A DNA stretch of 64,000 nucleotides from Pseudoalteromonas luteoviolacea (lineage in GTDB: Bacteria; Pseudomonadota; Gammaproteobacteria; Enterobacterales; Alteromonadaceae), in the NCBI RefSeq assembly GCF_021654285.1, contig NZ_JAKFZS010000006.1:205589-269588 (forward strand), written 5' to 3'. Under the pieces are notes generated by a model. It made no database searches, was not told the origin of the DNA, and saw nothing but the letters and a program-made list of their open reading frames with translations. Numbering within the stretch: the stretch's first letter is position 1; every line of letters starts with the position of its first letter. This document shows, one piece after another, positions 18,040 to 25,253 of this stretch. A program made the translations under genes and the position numbers.

Positions 18040-18765
18040 TTAACGCAGATTAAGCGTTATCAACTGTTGTTCAATGTGATTAAGCGAAGCGTCAGTAAGT
18101 GGCTGCTTCCAAGGGTAGCTATTAAGTAGACGTACAGAGCTTCTGATTATTGGGTGATTAAGTGGTAATGAGGCAAGCAAAGAATCAGTTCCTTCTATAA
18201 TTTGTTTTGTTTGTTGTACACGCTGTACTTGCTCGAAGCCGACGGTCAGCGCCCAGCTACTGATGATGATCTCTTCTATGACTTCAGACAAGTTTGGCAC
18301 AGCTTCAAGCTCTCCTGCATTAATACCTTCGGCGAGTGCCACTTTAAAAGAGGATTCACAGCGAGACTGGGCTTCAATAATTTTACCGGTCCAGTAAATA
18401 GAACCTTTTTTGATTACAGCTTCATTGGTGGCGTATGTTTGAAGTGCGTAATCAAACTCGAATAACTGGAGCTTTTGAGGTGATACTAAGCTAATGGCGA
18501 TGATTTTTTCAGGGGCAGTGAGTTCAAGGGCCAGCACTTGGGTAAATACATTGGAGAGGTGAGTAAAAGACTCGTTGGCAAGGGCTAATACGATGTCTTC
18601 TTTACTTTGTACAAATTTATAGACAGACCCCATAGAAAGTCCGGCAATACGCGCAATTTTTGCCATGGTGAAGTCAGTAATTGATGACTCATTGATACAT
18701 TGCTCGGCGGCTGAAAGGATCATCTTTTGCTGAGTTTGTTGGTCATATTTTGGCGCAGGAGCCAT
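18040..18765 (-). CDS. TetR-family regulator of the efflux operon
   Basis: A 241-residue protein with an N-terminal TetR helix-turn-helix (residues about 8-55: TMAKIARIAGLSMGSVYKFVQSKED). The remainder is the helical ligand-binding domain. It is the first gene of the efflux operon, and a GAGGT ribosome site stands before ATG 18765. A perfect inverted repeat in its own promoter (18799-18817) is the probable operator, so it likely represses itself and the pump until an inducer binds. Confidence 0.9.
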   Translation of the reverse strand: MAPAPKYDQQTQQKMILSAAEQCINESSITDFTMAKIARIAGLSMGSVYKFVQSKEDIVLALANESFTHLSNVFTQVLALELTAPEKIIAISLVSPQKLQLFEFDYALQTYATNEAVIKKGSIYWTGKIIEAQSRCESSFKVALAEGINAGELEAVPNLSEVIEEIIISSWALTVGFEQVQRVQQTKQIIEGTDSLLASLPLNHPIIRSSVRLLNSYPWKQPLTDASLNHIEQQLITLNLR

Positions 18766-18798
18766 ACAAGTACCTCTAGATTAACAGTTTTGACTTTT

Positions 18799-18817
18799 AT
18801 TCGAATGGTGTTCGAAT
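18799..18817. promoter_or_regulatory. Probable TetR operator
   Basis: Perfect inverted repeat ATTCGAA / TTCGAAT around a five-base centre (TGGTG), about 35 bases upstream of the regulator start codon. Confidence 0.7.
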
Positions 18818-18988
18818 GCGGTTATTCTATGCTTGTAATCTTCTTTGTCAATCTAGGTTTTTATAAAGATTTTTATCTAGTTGTTTTGTTGGGAATAAAA
18901 AATCATAATTTTAAGCTGCGCACTTGATGATCTTTTCGAGAACGTTTAGTTTTACGGTGGTTTTTATGAAATAAAGGAGATATGCAAA

Positions 18989-19132
18989 ATGAACTTGAAG
19001 AAAAAAAACCTTAAACAGCTAAGTGAAGATCTGCACTTAAACCCTAAGCAAACCGATATGGTTGCTGGTGGTGCCAAGCCGCCTGTGCGACTGATGTGTA
19101 CGACAACTTTAGATACCGAAATGAATCATTAA
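18989..19132 (+). CDS. GG-leader ribosomal peptide precursor 1 (RiPP/lanthipeptide-like)
   Basis: A 47-residue peptide, too short for routine gene calling. The leader is MNLKKKNLKQLSEDLHLNPK followed by QTDMVAGG, ending in a double-glycine processing motif at residues 27-28. The 19-residue core is AKPPVRLMCTTTLDTEMNH, with one Cys and several Thr. The ribosome site AAAGGAGA is eight bases before ATG 18989, and a strong terminator follows at 19208. The leader resembles that of a second peptide at 38807 (shared KxLS, QxT and AGG positions). This class is often annotated as lanthipeptide or natural-product precursor. No modification or export gene is adjacent, so processing would depend on genes elsewhere. 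Confidence 0.7.
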   Translation: MNLKKKNLKQLSEDLHLNPKQTDMVAGGAKPPVRLMCTTTLDTEMNH

Positions 19133-19207
19133 TTAAAGATTTAAGTACTGTATCAGCTGGCCTTTATCGGGCGGTTATTATATGGCCTAGTTAGATAAGG
19201 CTCTTCC

Positions 19208-19250
19208 AAAGCATACTGTTAAGCCTGTAACTTGGCTAAGTATGCTTTTT
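19208..19250 (+). terminator. Intrinsic terminator after peptide precursor 1
   Basis: Outer stem AAAGCATACT / AGTATGCTTT, extended inside by AAGCC/GGCTT pairing, followed by T. It ends the short peptide transcript. Confidence 0.85.
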
Positions 19251-19405
19251 AGGCTTAACGGCTTTTTACAATCCTCTTTACCCAACAACATAATTCATAC
19301 GTGATTGACTACCGTGCATATTGCTTTAACTGACTTTGTGCATGCTTTGATTAAATATTTCAAACTGCCACTCGTATTAATAACAAAGAACAAAAGAGTT
19401 TAGTT

Positions 19406-20200
19406 ATGGCTGTAGGTAATTATCGAAAAGCACAGGTATTAAAAAGTGAATTTTTAACACCGAATATGAAACGTATTGTTTTAACTGGAATGGATTTAGC
19501 CAGTTTTCCAGAAGGGTTTGAAGCCGGATATGTAAAGTTACTTTTTACTAAACAAGGCAGAGTATTACGCGAAGATGAAGCTTTCGCGCAGTTGGCAAAC
19601 AATAATATTATGATGCGAACCTATACAGTGCGCGCATTTGATAAACAGGCTCAGCAATTGACGATTGACTTTGCACTGCATGAAAAAGAAGGCGCAATAG
19701 CACCCGCTTCTGACTGGGCTAAAACCGCTCAACTTGGTGATGAAATCATTGTTGGCGGGCCGGGTAAAACAATTGGTGTTGATCACAGTGCTGATTGGTT
19801 TTTATTAGTAGGGGATATGACCGCACTGCCAGCCATCAGCTGTTATTTAGAAAGCTTGCCTGCGAGTGCTCATGGGCGTGCAGTAATTGAAGTGACCAGC
19901 CCAGAAGATATTCAAGATTTAAATAAGCCCAGTGGTATTGAGGTTATCTGGCGAGTGAATGCCACACCGGGTAAAAATAGCCCTTTGCTTAACACTGTTA
20001 AAGACATTGACTGGCAGCAAGGAGATGTATTTGTATGGTGTGCATGTGAGTTTGATACCATGAAGGCGCTTCGCCGTTGGTTTAAAAAGGAAAAGGGGCT
20101 CGAAAAGGAGCAGATGTATGTCAGTAGCTACTGGAAATTAGATTGCACAGAAGAAGAACATAAAGCGGAAAAGCTCGCTGATTCATACCTACCAAGTTGA
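19406..20200 (+). CDS. Siderophore-interacting protein (FAD ferric-chelate reductase)
   Basis: A 264-residue member of the SIP/ViuB/YqjH family, NAD(P)H:ferric-siderophore reductases that release iron in the cytoplasm. FAD-binding motif RTYTVRAFD (residues about 71-79), LDFALHEKEG-like stretch, the GPGKT nucleotide loop and a C-terminal SIP domain with WCACEFDTMKALRRWFKKEKG and SSYWKLDCTEEEH. Family length is normal. No convincing Fur box was seen upstream. It stands alone between the GG peptide and the monooxygenase and has no siderophore transport genes nearby. Confidence 0.9.
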   Translation: MAVGNYRKAQVLKSEFLTPNMKRIVLTGMDLASFPEGFEAGYVKLLFTKQGRVLREDEAFAQLANNNIMMRTYTVRAFDKQAQQLTIDFALHEKEGAIAPASDWAKTAQLGDEIIVGGPGKTIGVDHSADWFLLVGDMTALPAISCYLESLPASAHGRAVIEVTSPEDIQDLNKPSGIEVIWRVNATPGKNSPLLNTVKDIDWQQGDVFVWCACEFDTMKALRRWFKKEKGLEKEQMYVSSYWKLDCTEEEHKAEKLADSYLPS

Positions 20201-20222
20201 TCTCAATACGCTTGATTTTTGC

Positions 20223-20276
20223 GGGCCCACCTTTGCCATTGCTGATTTTGTTATGGGCAATGGTAAGAGTGGGCCC
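20223..20276. terminator. Long hairpin downstream of the siderophore-interacting gene
   Basis: Arms GGGCCCAC plus TTTGCCATTGC pair with GCAATGGTAA plus GTGGGCCC, a stem of about 20 bases with one or two mismatches. No T run follows, so it may be a transcript-stabilising or non-classical terminator structure. Confidence 0.55.
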
Positions 20277-20540
20277 TGCAGTGGCTATTTAAATCGCACT
20301 CAATTTGCTGCATTGATGAATTTAATCCTATCAGAAGAGTTAAACTTATTCTGTCACATAGCATGACGGTGCACTCAGTAAACAGATTTAGTACCTTTTT
20401 AATCTACAAACTCGCCGAGTTGTAAAGTGTGTTGATGGACAGAGAGCTGTCAGTTATTTGTCTGCTCCACTCAACTAATGTGAATTAGCCATAACATAAC
20501 GTTTATGGTGATCTAACTTGAGATGACTTCGTGCCAATCA

Positions 20541-20580
20541 ATAAGTATAGTGGTCAATTATTTTTGACCACTATACTTAT
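20541..20580. repeat. Perfect 17-base inverted repeat
   Basis: Arm ATAAGTATAGTGGTCAA (20541-20557) is exactly reverse-complemented at 20564-20580 around a six-base loop. It lies between convergent genes, without a T tract. It is either a bidirectional terminator-like hairpin or a protein-binding site. The rest of the 20201-20695 gap holds only the hairpin at 20223 and no gene that I can see. Confidence 0.9.
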
Positions 20581-20695
20581 CCTATAAGTTGCCTTTCAAC
20601 TCGGCTTCAAACTGATGGTGTGTATTTAAAACTTACTCAAGCTATATAGTGAGACAAGTCACTTTTGCTCATTTAGAGTTCTCATCGACTATTTT

Positions 20696-22318
20696 TTAGA
20701 TTTGTGCGCTTTGTAAGCCTTTTAAGTTTTTATTTACTGTTTTACCACAGCAAAGCTCAATAGTTTTAGTAGATGTGTGGTCTAATTGATTCCCCTGCCA
20801 CGCAATATAACCATCTGGACGAATGAGTGTGAATAAGCTCTTATAGCGTTCTTCTACCAATTGTTTATTCAAATAAACAAACTTTATCGGTAAGTGCTGA
20901 AACTGTTGAGTGTCTAGTTGCTTTTGTTCTGGTTCAAATAAACAAAGTAACACAAAACCCTGTCCAAATAAGTCTAAAATCGATTTATCTCTTTCAATAT
21001 ATAAATGAGGGGCTCGACACCCAACGAGTGCTTGATCCTGCCAATCAACAGACTTGTCAACATCACCGCCTTTGCACACAACATCAGAGTGATACCTTGA
21101 TCCTAAATGAATATCTGGTGAGTTAAACTCTCGGGCAGCTTGTTGGTCAATCAAAAGTGCCTTAAAATCTGCTCGACATTGCTCACCTGTGGCAGAATCA
21201 TCGTCAATATGCGTAGGGACAGGCCTTTTGAGTGTACGCATTAGATTTGACTTAGACTCTTCCAAACTCATTAATGCGACAGGTCTACGCTCTTGCTCGT
21301 ATGTATCTAATAGGGTGTCATCAGCATCTCTATTAAGTACTGCTGCTATTTTCCATGCTAAATTGTCTGCATCAGCAATGCCTGTGTTCATACCGTACCC
21401 TCCTGAAGGAGAAATAACGTGCGCAGCATCTCCAGCTAATAGAACACGTCTATCTCGATACTTATTTGCTACCCTATGTGACAGCTCCCAGCGAATACTG
21501 GACTTAATATAGATCTGCGTATCAAATTTAACTGCTTTTTTTACCATTGCAATTGGATCAATCACTTCATCAGTTTGAGGCTTTACGGTAAGGCGGTATA
21601 AACTCTTTCCATCCATAGATCTTAATGGATACCTCAGCCCGCTAGAGGTGACCATAAAGTGAATCATGGAATTGTTATCCCCAAGCAAATCATGAAGGTA
21701 AGGGGCTTCAAAAAGAATATTCTCAAACACAGTACTTGGGTGGTGCTGCTCAAACTCTATATTACATCCTTGTCTAATTTGACTACGACCGCCATCGCAC
21801 GCAACGATATATTGCGCTTGAAATTCTGTTACATCATTAGTTTTAGTATGCTTAGCTTGTACTACAACACCTTTATCATTCTGTTTAAAGTCAATGACTT
21901 TAGTATTAAGCAGCAACGGGCCTTCGGGGTATGCTTGTAAGTGGCTTTGTAAATTAGGGCATAGCCAATGGTGGGGACAAACGGCTTCAGTCTCTGGTGA
22001 AAAGCTATGTTTGATGCCGTTTAAATAATTACCTCTTTTCAGACGATATATTTCATGCCCACCCAATCCTGTTGTCCATGTCACATCCATTGGGTGTGAT
22101 TCTGGCCATCCACTTTTATATAATTGAGCGCTCACACCAAGCTTACGAAATATCTCCATAGAACGTACGCCGACTGTACCAACTCTTGGATGATTTATTA
22201 GCCCATCTGTTTTCTCTAAGATTACAAAATCAACCCCTAAGTGCTTGAGGCTTAAAGCCATCGTTAAACCGACAGGGCCACCACCAACGATGATTACTTG
22301 CGTATTAATACTTTTCAT
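20696..22318 (-). CDS. RebC/StaC-like FAD monooxygenase (indolocarbazole type)
   Basis: A 540-residue class A flavin hydroxylase (PF01494). Motifs: dinucleotide fold IIVGGGPVGLTMALSL (residues 9-24), VACDGGRSQIRQ (172-183) and GDAAHVISPSGGYGMNTG (296-313), plus a C-terminal thioredoxin-like domain with FTLIRPDGYIAW. By eye it follows RebC/StaC of rebeccamycin and staurosporine biosynthesis closely: THPRVGTIG-like start, CPHHWLCP, LRYPLR with the DGKSLYRLTV stretch, RRPVA(L)MSLEE. RebC/StaC steer the oxidation of chromopyrrolic-acid intermediates by the P450 RebP/StaP. The divergent neighbour encodes just such a P450, which supports a shared pathway. Other aromatic hydroxylases are the alternative, but the match is much closer to RebC. 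Confidence 0.85.
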   Translation of the reverse strand: MKSINTQVIIVGGGPVGLTMALSLKHLGVDFVILEKTDGLINHPRVGTVGVRSMEIFRKLGVSAQLYKSGWPESHPMDVTWTTGLGGHEIYRLKRGNYLNGIKHSFSPETEAVCPHHWLCPNLQSHLQAYPEGPLLLNTKVIDFKQNDKGVVVQAKHTKTNDVTEFQAQYIVACDGGRSQIRQGCNIEFEQHHPSTVFENILFEAPYLHDLLGDNNSMIHFMVTSSGLRYPLRSMDGKSLYRLTVKPQTDEVIDPIAMVKKAVKFDTQIYIKSSIRWELSHRVANKYRDRRVLLAGDAAHVISPSGGYGMNTGIADADNLAWKIAAVLNRDADDTLLDTYEQERRPVALMSLEESKSNLMRTLKRPVPTHIDDDSATGEQCRADFKALLIDQQAAREFNSPDIHLGSRYHSDVVCKGGDVDKSVDWQDQALVGCRAPHLYIERDKSILDLFGQGFVLLCLFEPEQKQLDTQQFQHLPIKFVYLNKQLVEERYKSLFTLIRPDGYIAWQGNQLDHTSTKTIELCCGKTVNKNLKGLQSAQI

Positions 22319-22591
22319 ATTTAACGATCCTAGTTAAAGCAAGGCTGCTATCTTTAAGTTTAAATACAACAACCAACATCTATATTACTGTCAATAAGAA
22401 ACTAATGAGATTTGTTTGTCTGCAATAATAATTTGATATTGTAAGGTTATCAAGGTAAATAAAAGGATATCAGCATGTTGAGTTTTTAATTTTACATGTA
22501 AGAATGATGGGTCATTTTTATAGCAAACATAACCTTAGAGTCAAAGAAGGGGTTATACGCTTAACGATACTTAACTGAATTTGGATCACAA
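22319..22591. promoter_or_regulatory. Divergent promoter region of the bisindole gene pair
   Basis: An AT-rich 273-base region between the two divergent starts. It must hold both promoters. I could not place convincing -35/-10 boxes or a LuxR-type palindrome. The P450-side start is preceded by GGAT ten bases upstream of ATG 22592. Confidence 0.6.
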
Positions 22592-24349
22592 ATGAAACAA
22601 TATCCCAAATTGCCTGAAAAGTGGCAGGCTTCTTACATTAGTCAATGGTGCCCTATGAACCCAGATAATTTTGTTTCTAGTGGCATGGCATGGTTTGACT
22701 ATAGCCAAAGAAAATATGCGATTGAGGGGCTGTCTAATCCATGGAGCGTTTCAAAAAATGGTTATCAACTTTGGATTTCTGAGAAATGCTGCGGAGAAAA
22801 GGCGGTTATCAGACGAAAAAAAAGGCTTATTTTCCCAGACCGAATTGAAACTGAATTAGAAACAGATGAATATCAAGGTAAACACCCTCTACCTAGAAAT
22901 GTTCTAGAAATTTGGCAAGCTAGGATGATTGGCAATGAAACCATTGACGGTATTGATGCTCAAGTCTGGCAATCTAAATCCAAAGACAAATTACTCTATC
23001 TCTCTTCACAAGAAAAACTTCCATTGCGTCTTGAACTTCAAAAGGGAGAGCAGATCCATGTAAAAACATTTGTTGATGGCAAAATCACGGTTCTCAATAA
23101 TCATGTTTTTGACTTCGAACCCGAATCAAACAAGCAAGCCCCCTTTGATCCAAGGCATGCGTCTGTCATTGCATCTCCCTACGCGATTTATGAAAAGTAT
23201 CGTAAACACGATCCCGTTCACTTCGGTGTGCCGCTACATAAAGGTCTTAAGGGCACTTGGTACATATTTGCATACGATGATATTAATAAGGCTTTAAAGT
23301 CTAAGAGCTTAATCAGAAAACCTCTCAATAAAGAAATCGCCTTAGTCCCCCCACTTTATAAAAAGTATGAATCTATTGTTTCCCAATGGTTAGTTTTTCA
23401 AGATCCGCCCGATCACACACGTATTCGCTCTACGCTTCAACGCGCGTTTTCAGGAAGAGCAATTAATAAAATGGAATCAATGATTGAAGGTATTGCGAAA
23501 TCATTGCTCACACAAATAGAAGGAAAAACACAAGTCGAATTTATCTCTGAGTTTGCTTTACCGTTACCAATCATCGTTATTTGTCGTTTGTTGGGTATAC
23601 CTGAAGATAGTCGCAAAGAATTTGAATCCTTGTCATTGGCATTACTTGACGCAAGTTTCTCTGTAAATAAAAAAGACAAGCGTGTTTTTGAAAAAGCTGA
23701 AGCTTCTATGCAAGCTCTAATTTCATATTTTGAGGAAATAATAGAAGAAAAAATCACAAACCCACAAGACGACTTGATCAGCCTCATGCTAGACAAAGAG
23801 GCCGATGATATTTTAACCAATGAAGAAGTTATCTCGAATTGTATTCATATTCTCAATGCTGGTTATGAAACAACAATTAATTTAATTTCAAAAGGTACTT
23901 ATGCACTACAACAGGATCCGACATTTTATTTAAAAGTAAAACATAATGTAGAAAACATGTCCGACTTAGCAGAAGAGCTACTGAGGTTTGATGGCCCTGT
24001 TCATATGATAACACGCTGGGCAAGTGAAGATATAAAGATTGGTGGCCAACAAATTAAGCAAGGTGAGCAAATTGCGATGATGCTTGGGTCGGCAAATAGG
24101 GATCCACAGTTTTACTCTGAGCCAAATAAATTGCGATTTGGTAGAAAAAAGTCTCACTTATCCTTTGGTGGCGGGATCCACCATTGCTTGGGGGCTGTGC
24201 TCGCAAGGCTTGAGGCAAAGGTGGTCTTTCCTCTGCTTGAGGATTTTATTCTAAACTACAAAGTTGACATGAAACAAAGCCGACCGTATGAGTGGAATAG
24301 TTCTATCGTATTTCATGGTTTCAAAAAACTGCACTTTATTAGAAAGTAA
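22592..24349 (+). CDS. VioE-like domain fused to StaP/RebP-like cytochrome P450
   Basis: A 585-residue fusion. Residues 1 to about 172 match VioE of violacein synthesis by eye: LPEKWQASYISQWCPM, SGMAWFDY, IEGLSNPWS and GYQLWISE align with VioE, keeping the equivalents of Tyr17, Ser19, Asn51 and Glu66 (Y15, S17, N49, E64). VioE turns the indole-pyruvate imine dimer into protodeoxyviolaceinic acid. Residues about 184-585 are a P450: WLVFQDPPDHTRIRS (266-280), I-helix AGYETT (423-428), ELLR (ExxR, 462-465), FGGGIHHCLG with haem ligand Cys532, and VFHG near the end. The WLVF-DPP-HT and VFHG blocks are those of StaP/RebP. No linker stop or frameshift divides the domains. It is divergent from the RebC-like gene. 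VioA/VioB-type genes are absent from the window. Confidence 0.87.
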   Translation: MKQYPKLPEKWQASYISQWCPMNPDNFVSSGMAWFDYSQRKYAIEGLSNPWSVSKNGYQLWISEKCCGEKAVIRRKKRLIFPDRIETELETDEYQGKHPLPRNVLEIWQARMIGNETIDGIDAQVWQSKSKDKLLYLSSQEKLPLRLELQKGEQIHVKTFVDGKITVLNNHVFDFEPESNKQAPFDPRHASVIASPYAIYEKYRKHDPVHFGVPLHKGLKGTWYIFAYDDINKALKSKSLIRKPLNKEIALVPPLYKKYESIVSQWLVFQDPPDHTRIRSTLQRAFSGRAINKMESMIEGIAKSLLTQIEGKTQVEFISEFALPLPIIVICRLLGIPEDSRKEFESLSLALLDASFSVNKKDKRVFEKAEASMQALISYFEEIIEEKITNPQDDLISLMLDKEADDILTNEEVISNCIHILNAGYETTINLISKGTYALQQDPTFYLKVKHNVENMSDLAEELLRFDGPVHMITRWASEDIKIGGQQIKQGEQIAMMLGSANRDPQFYSEPNKLRFGRKKSHLSFGGGIHHCLGAVLARLEAKVVFPLLEDFILNYKVDMKQSRPYEWNSSIVFHGFKKLHFIRK

Positions 24350-24363
24350 ACTTGTCTTGGCTG

Positions 24364-24834
24364 GTGCGACATATAAGTGTCGCACCAACCTAGATTACAT
24401 ATAATTTCAATAATGCATCTTATCCACTCACGGCTGACGGTTTCGCCTACGCTTGTAAGCACATTGTAAATTTGTTCAGGACTCCAATCGATACTAAGTA
24501 AAAAGCAAGCATATTCAATGCGCCTAGCCGGTATCTGATACTTGCGAACAGCCACATGCCTTTTAACAAAATAAGTATGCGCATTCTGAGGGCAATATTG
24601 CCCATGCGTTTGATTTCTTTTTAGTTCACGATACATCGTTGCATGGTGACACTTCACTTTTTTGGCTATTTCAGAGATTGAAATTCCTAGCTCCAAAAGG
24701 GCAGAAATCTGGTATCTTCTCTCCTCCGTCAACTGCTGATAACTCATAGTAGTATTGCTTGTTTCTTTGGCGAGAAGAGCGTACTACTTTCGGCAGTTGG
24801 CTTCCTCTCCTATACCTTTCTATGAGTGTCGCAC
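24364..24834. mobile_element. Internally deleted IS30-type element remnant
   Basis: Ends carry inverted copies of GTGCGACA (24364-24371) and TGTCGCAC (24827-24834). Inside is only the N-terminal part of a transposase gene. At about 470 bases it is far shorter than a complete IS30 element (about 1 kb), so most of the transposase was lost. No clear target duplication was seen. Confidence 0.65.
24394..24747 (-). pseudogene. IS30-family transposase, N-terminal fragment
   Basis: ATG 24747 opens MSYQQLTEERRYQISALLEL, then a helix-turn-helix (ISISEIAKKVKCHHATMYRELKRN) and YCPQNAHTYFVKRH, all typical of the IS30 DNA-binding N-terminus. After WSPEQIYNVLTSVGETVS the similarity fades within about 20 residues. 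The catalytic DDE domain is absent, so the product cannot transpose. The frame then runs on past the element end into the P450 gene, which is not meaningful; the left boundary given is approximate. Confidence 0.75.
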
Positions 24835-25253
24835 TTATTATCTGAAATCAGGCTTTTTCGCATCGTAAAGTTTCCTTCTTATATTGATAGAAATTCTACT
24901 TATTAACTGTTTCAGTTTATGGTGGAGTTACAGCACCACTTTCGAAGTTTGCTTCATCCTCTACACTTTACATGAATTCAGAACTTATTATCTTAAATTA
25001 CTTATAATTAATTTAATATCGAAATTAGATAATGAAGAAGGAAGTTATAAAGCGAAAGCAATTTAGTTGGTATTAAGTTTTAACCTATGTTGTGGTTGGT
25101 TTTTTAATAGCTGTTATAAGTCATGATAAATATTTTTAATGGTGAATGGTTTGCATTATTAAATTTTTAATGTATTTTTTTGTGTTCTTTTATGTCTTTT
25201 GATTTTGTGTTATTGCTTATATGGGTTTTGATTATAAAAATAAAGAGGTAAGG
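24835..25253. other. Gene-free stretch with a diverged copy of the IS30 end
   Basis: Bases 24931-24998 repeat the pattern of 24781-24847 (ACTTTCG..., GCTTC.TCCTCTA, ACTTATTATCT.AAAT) at roughly 70 percent identity by eye, so an older copy of the element's end lies beside the younger remnant. The rest is AT-rich and probably holds the promoter of the next gene. No gene was seen. Confidence 0.5.

Noticed and set aside
22592..24349. Two adjacent genes misjoined by a sequencing error
   Set aside because: The frame is continuous, there is a natural linker rich in Glu, Ser and Asn at residues 175-184, and no internal ribosome site with a start codon was seen at the domain border.
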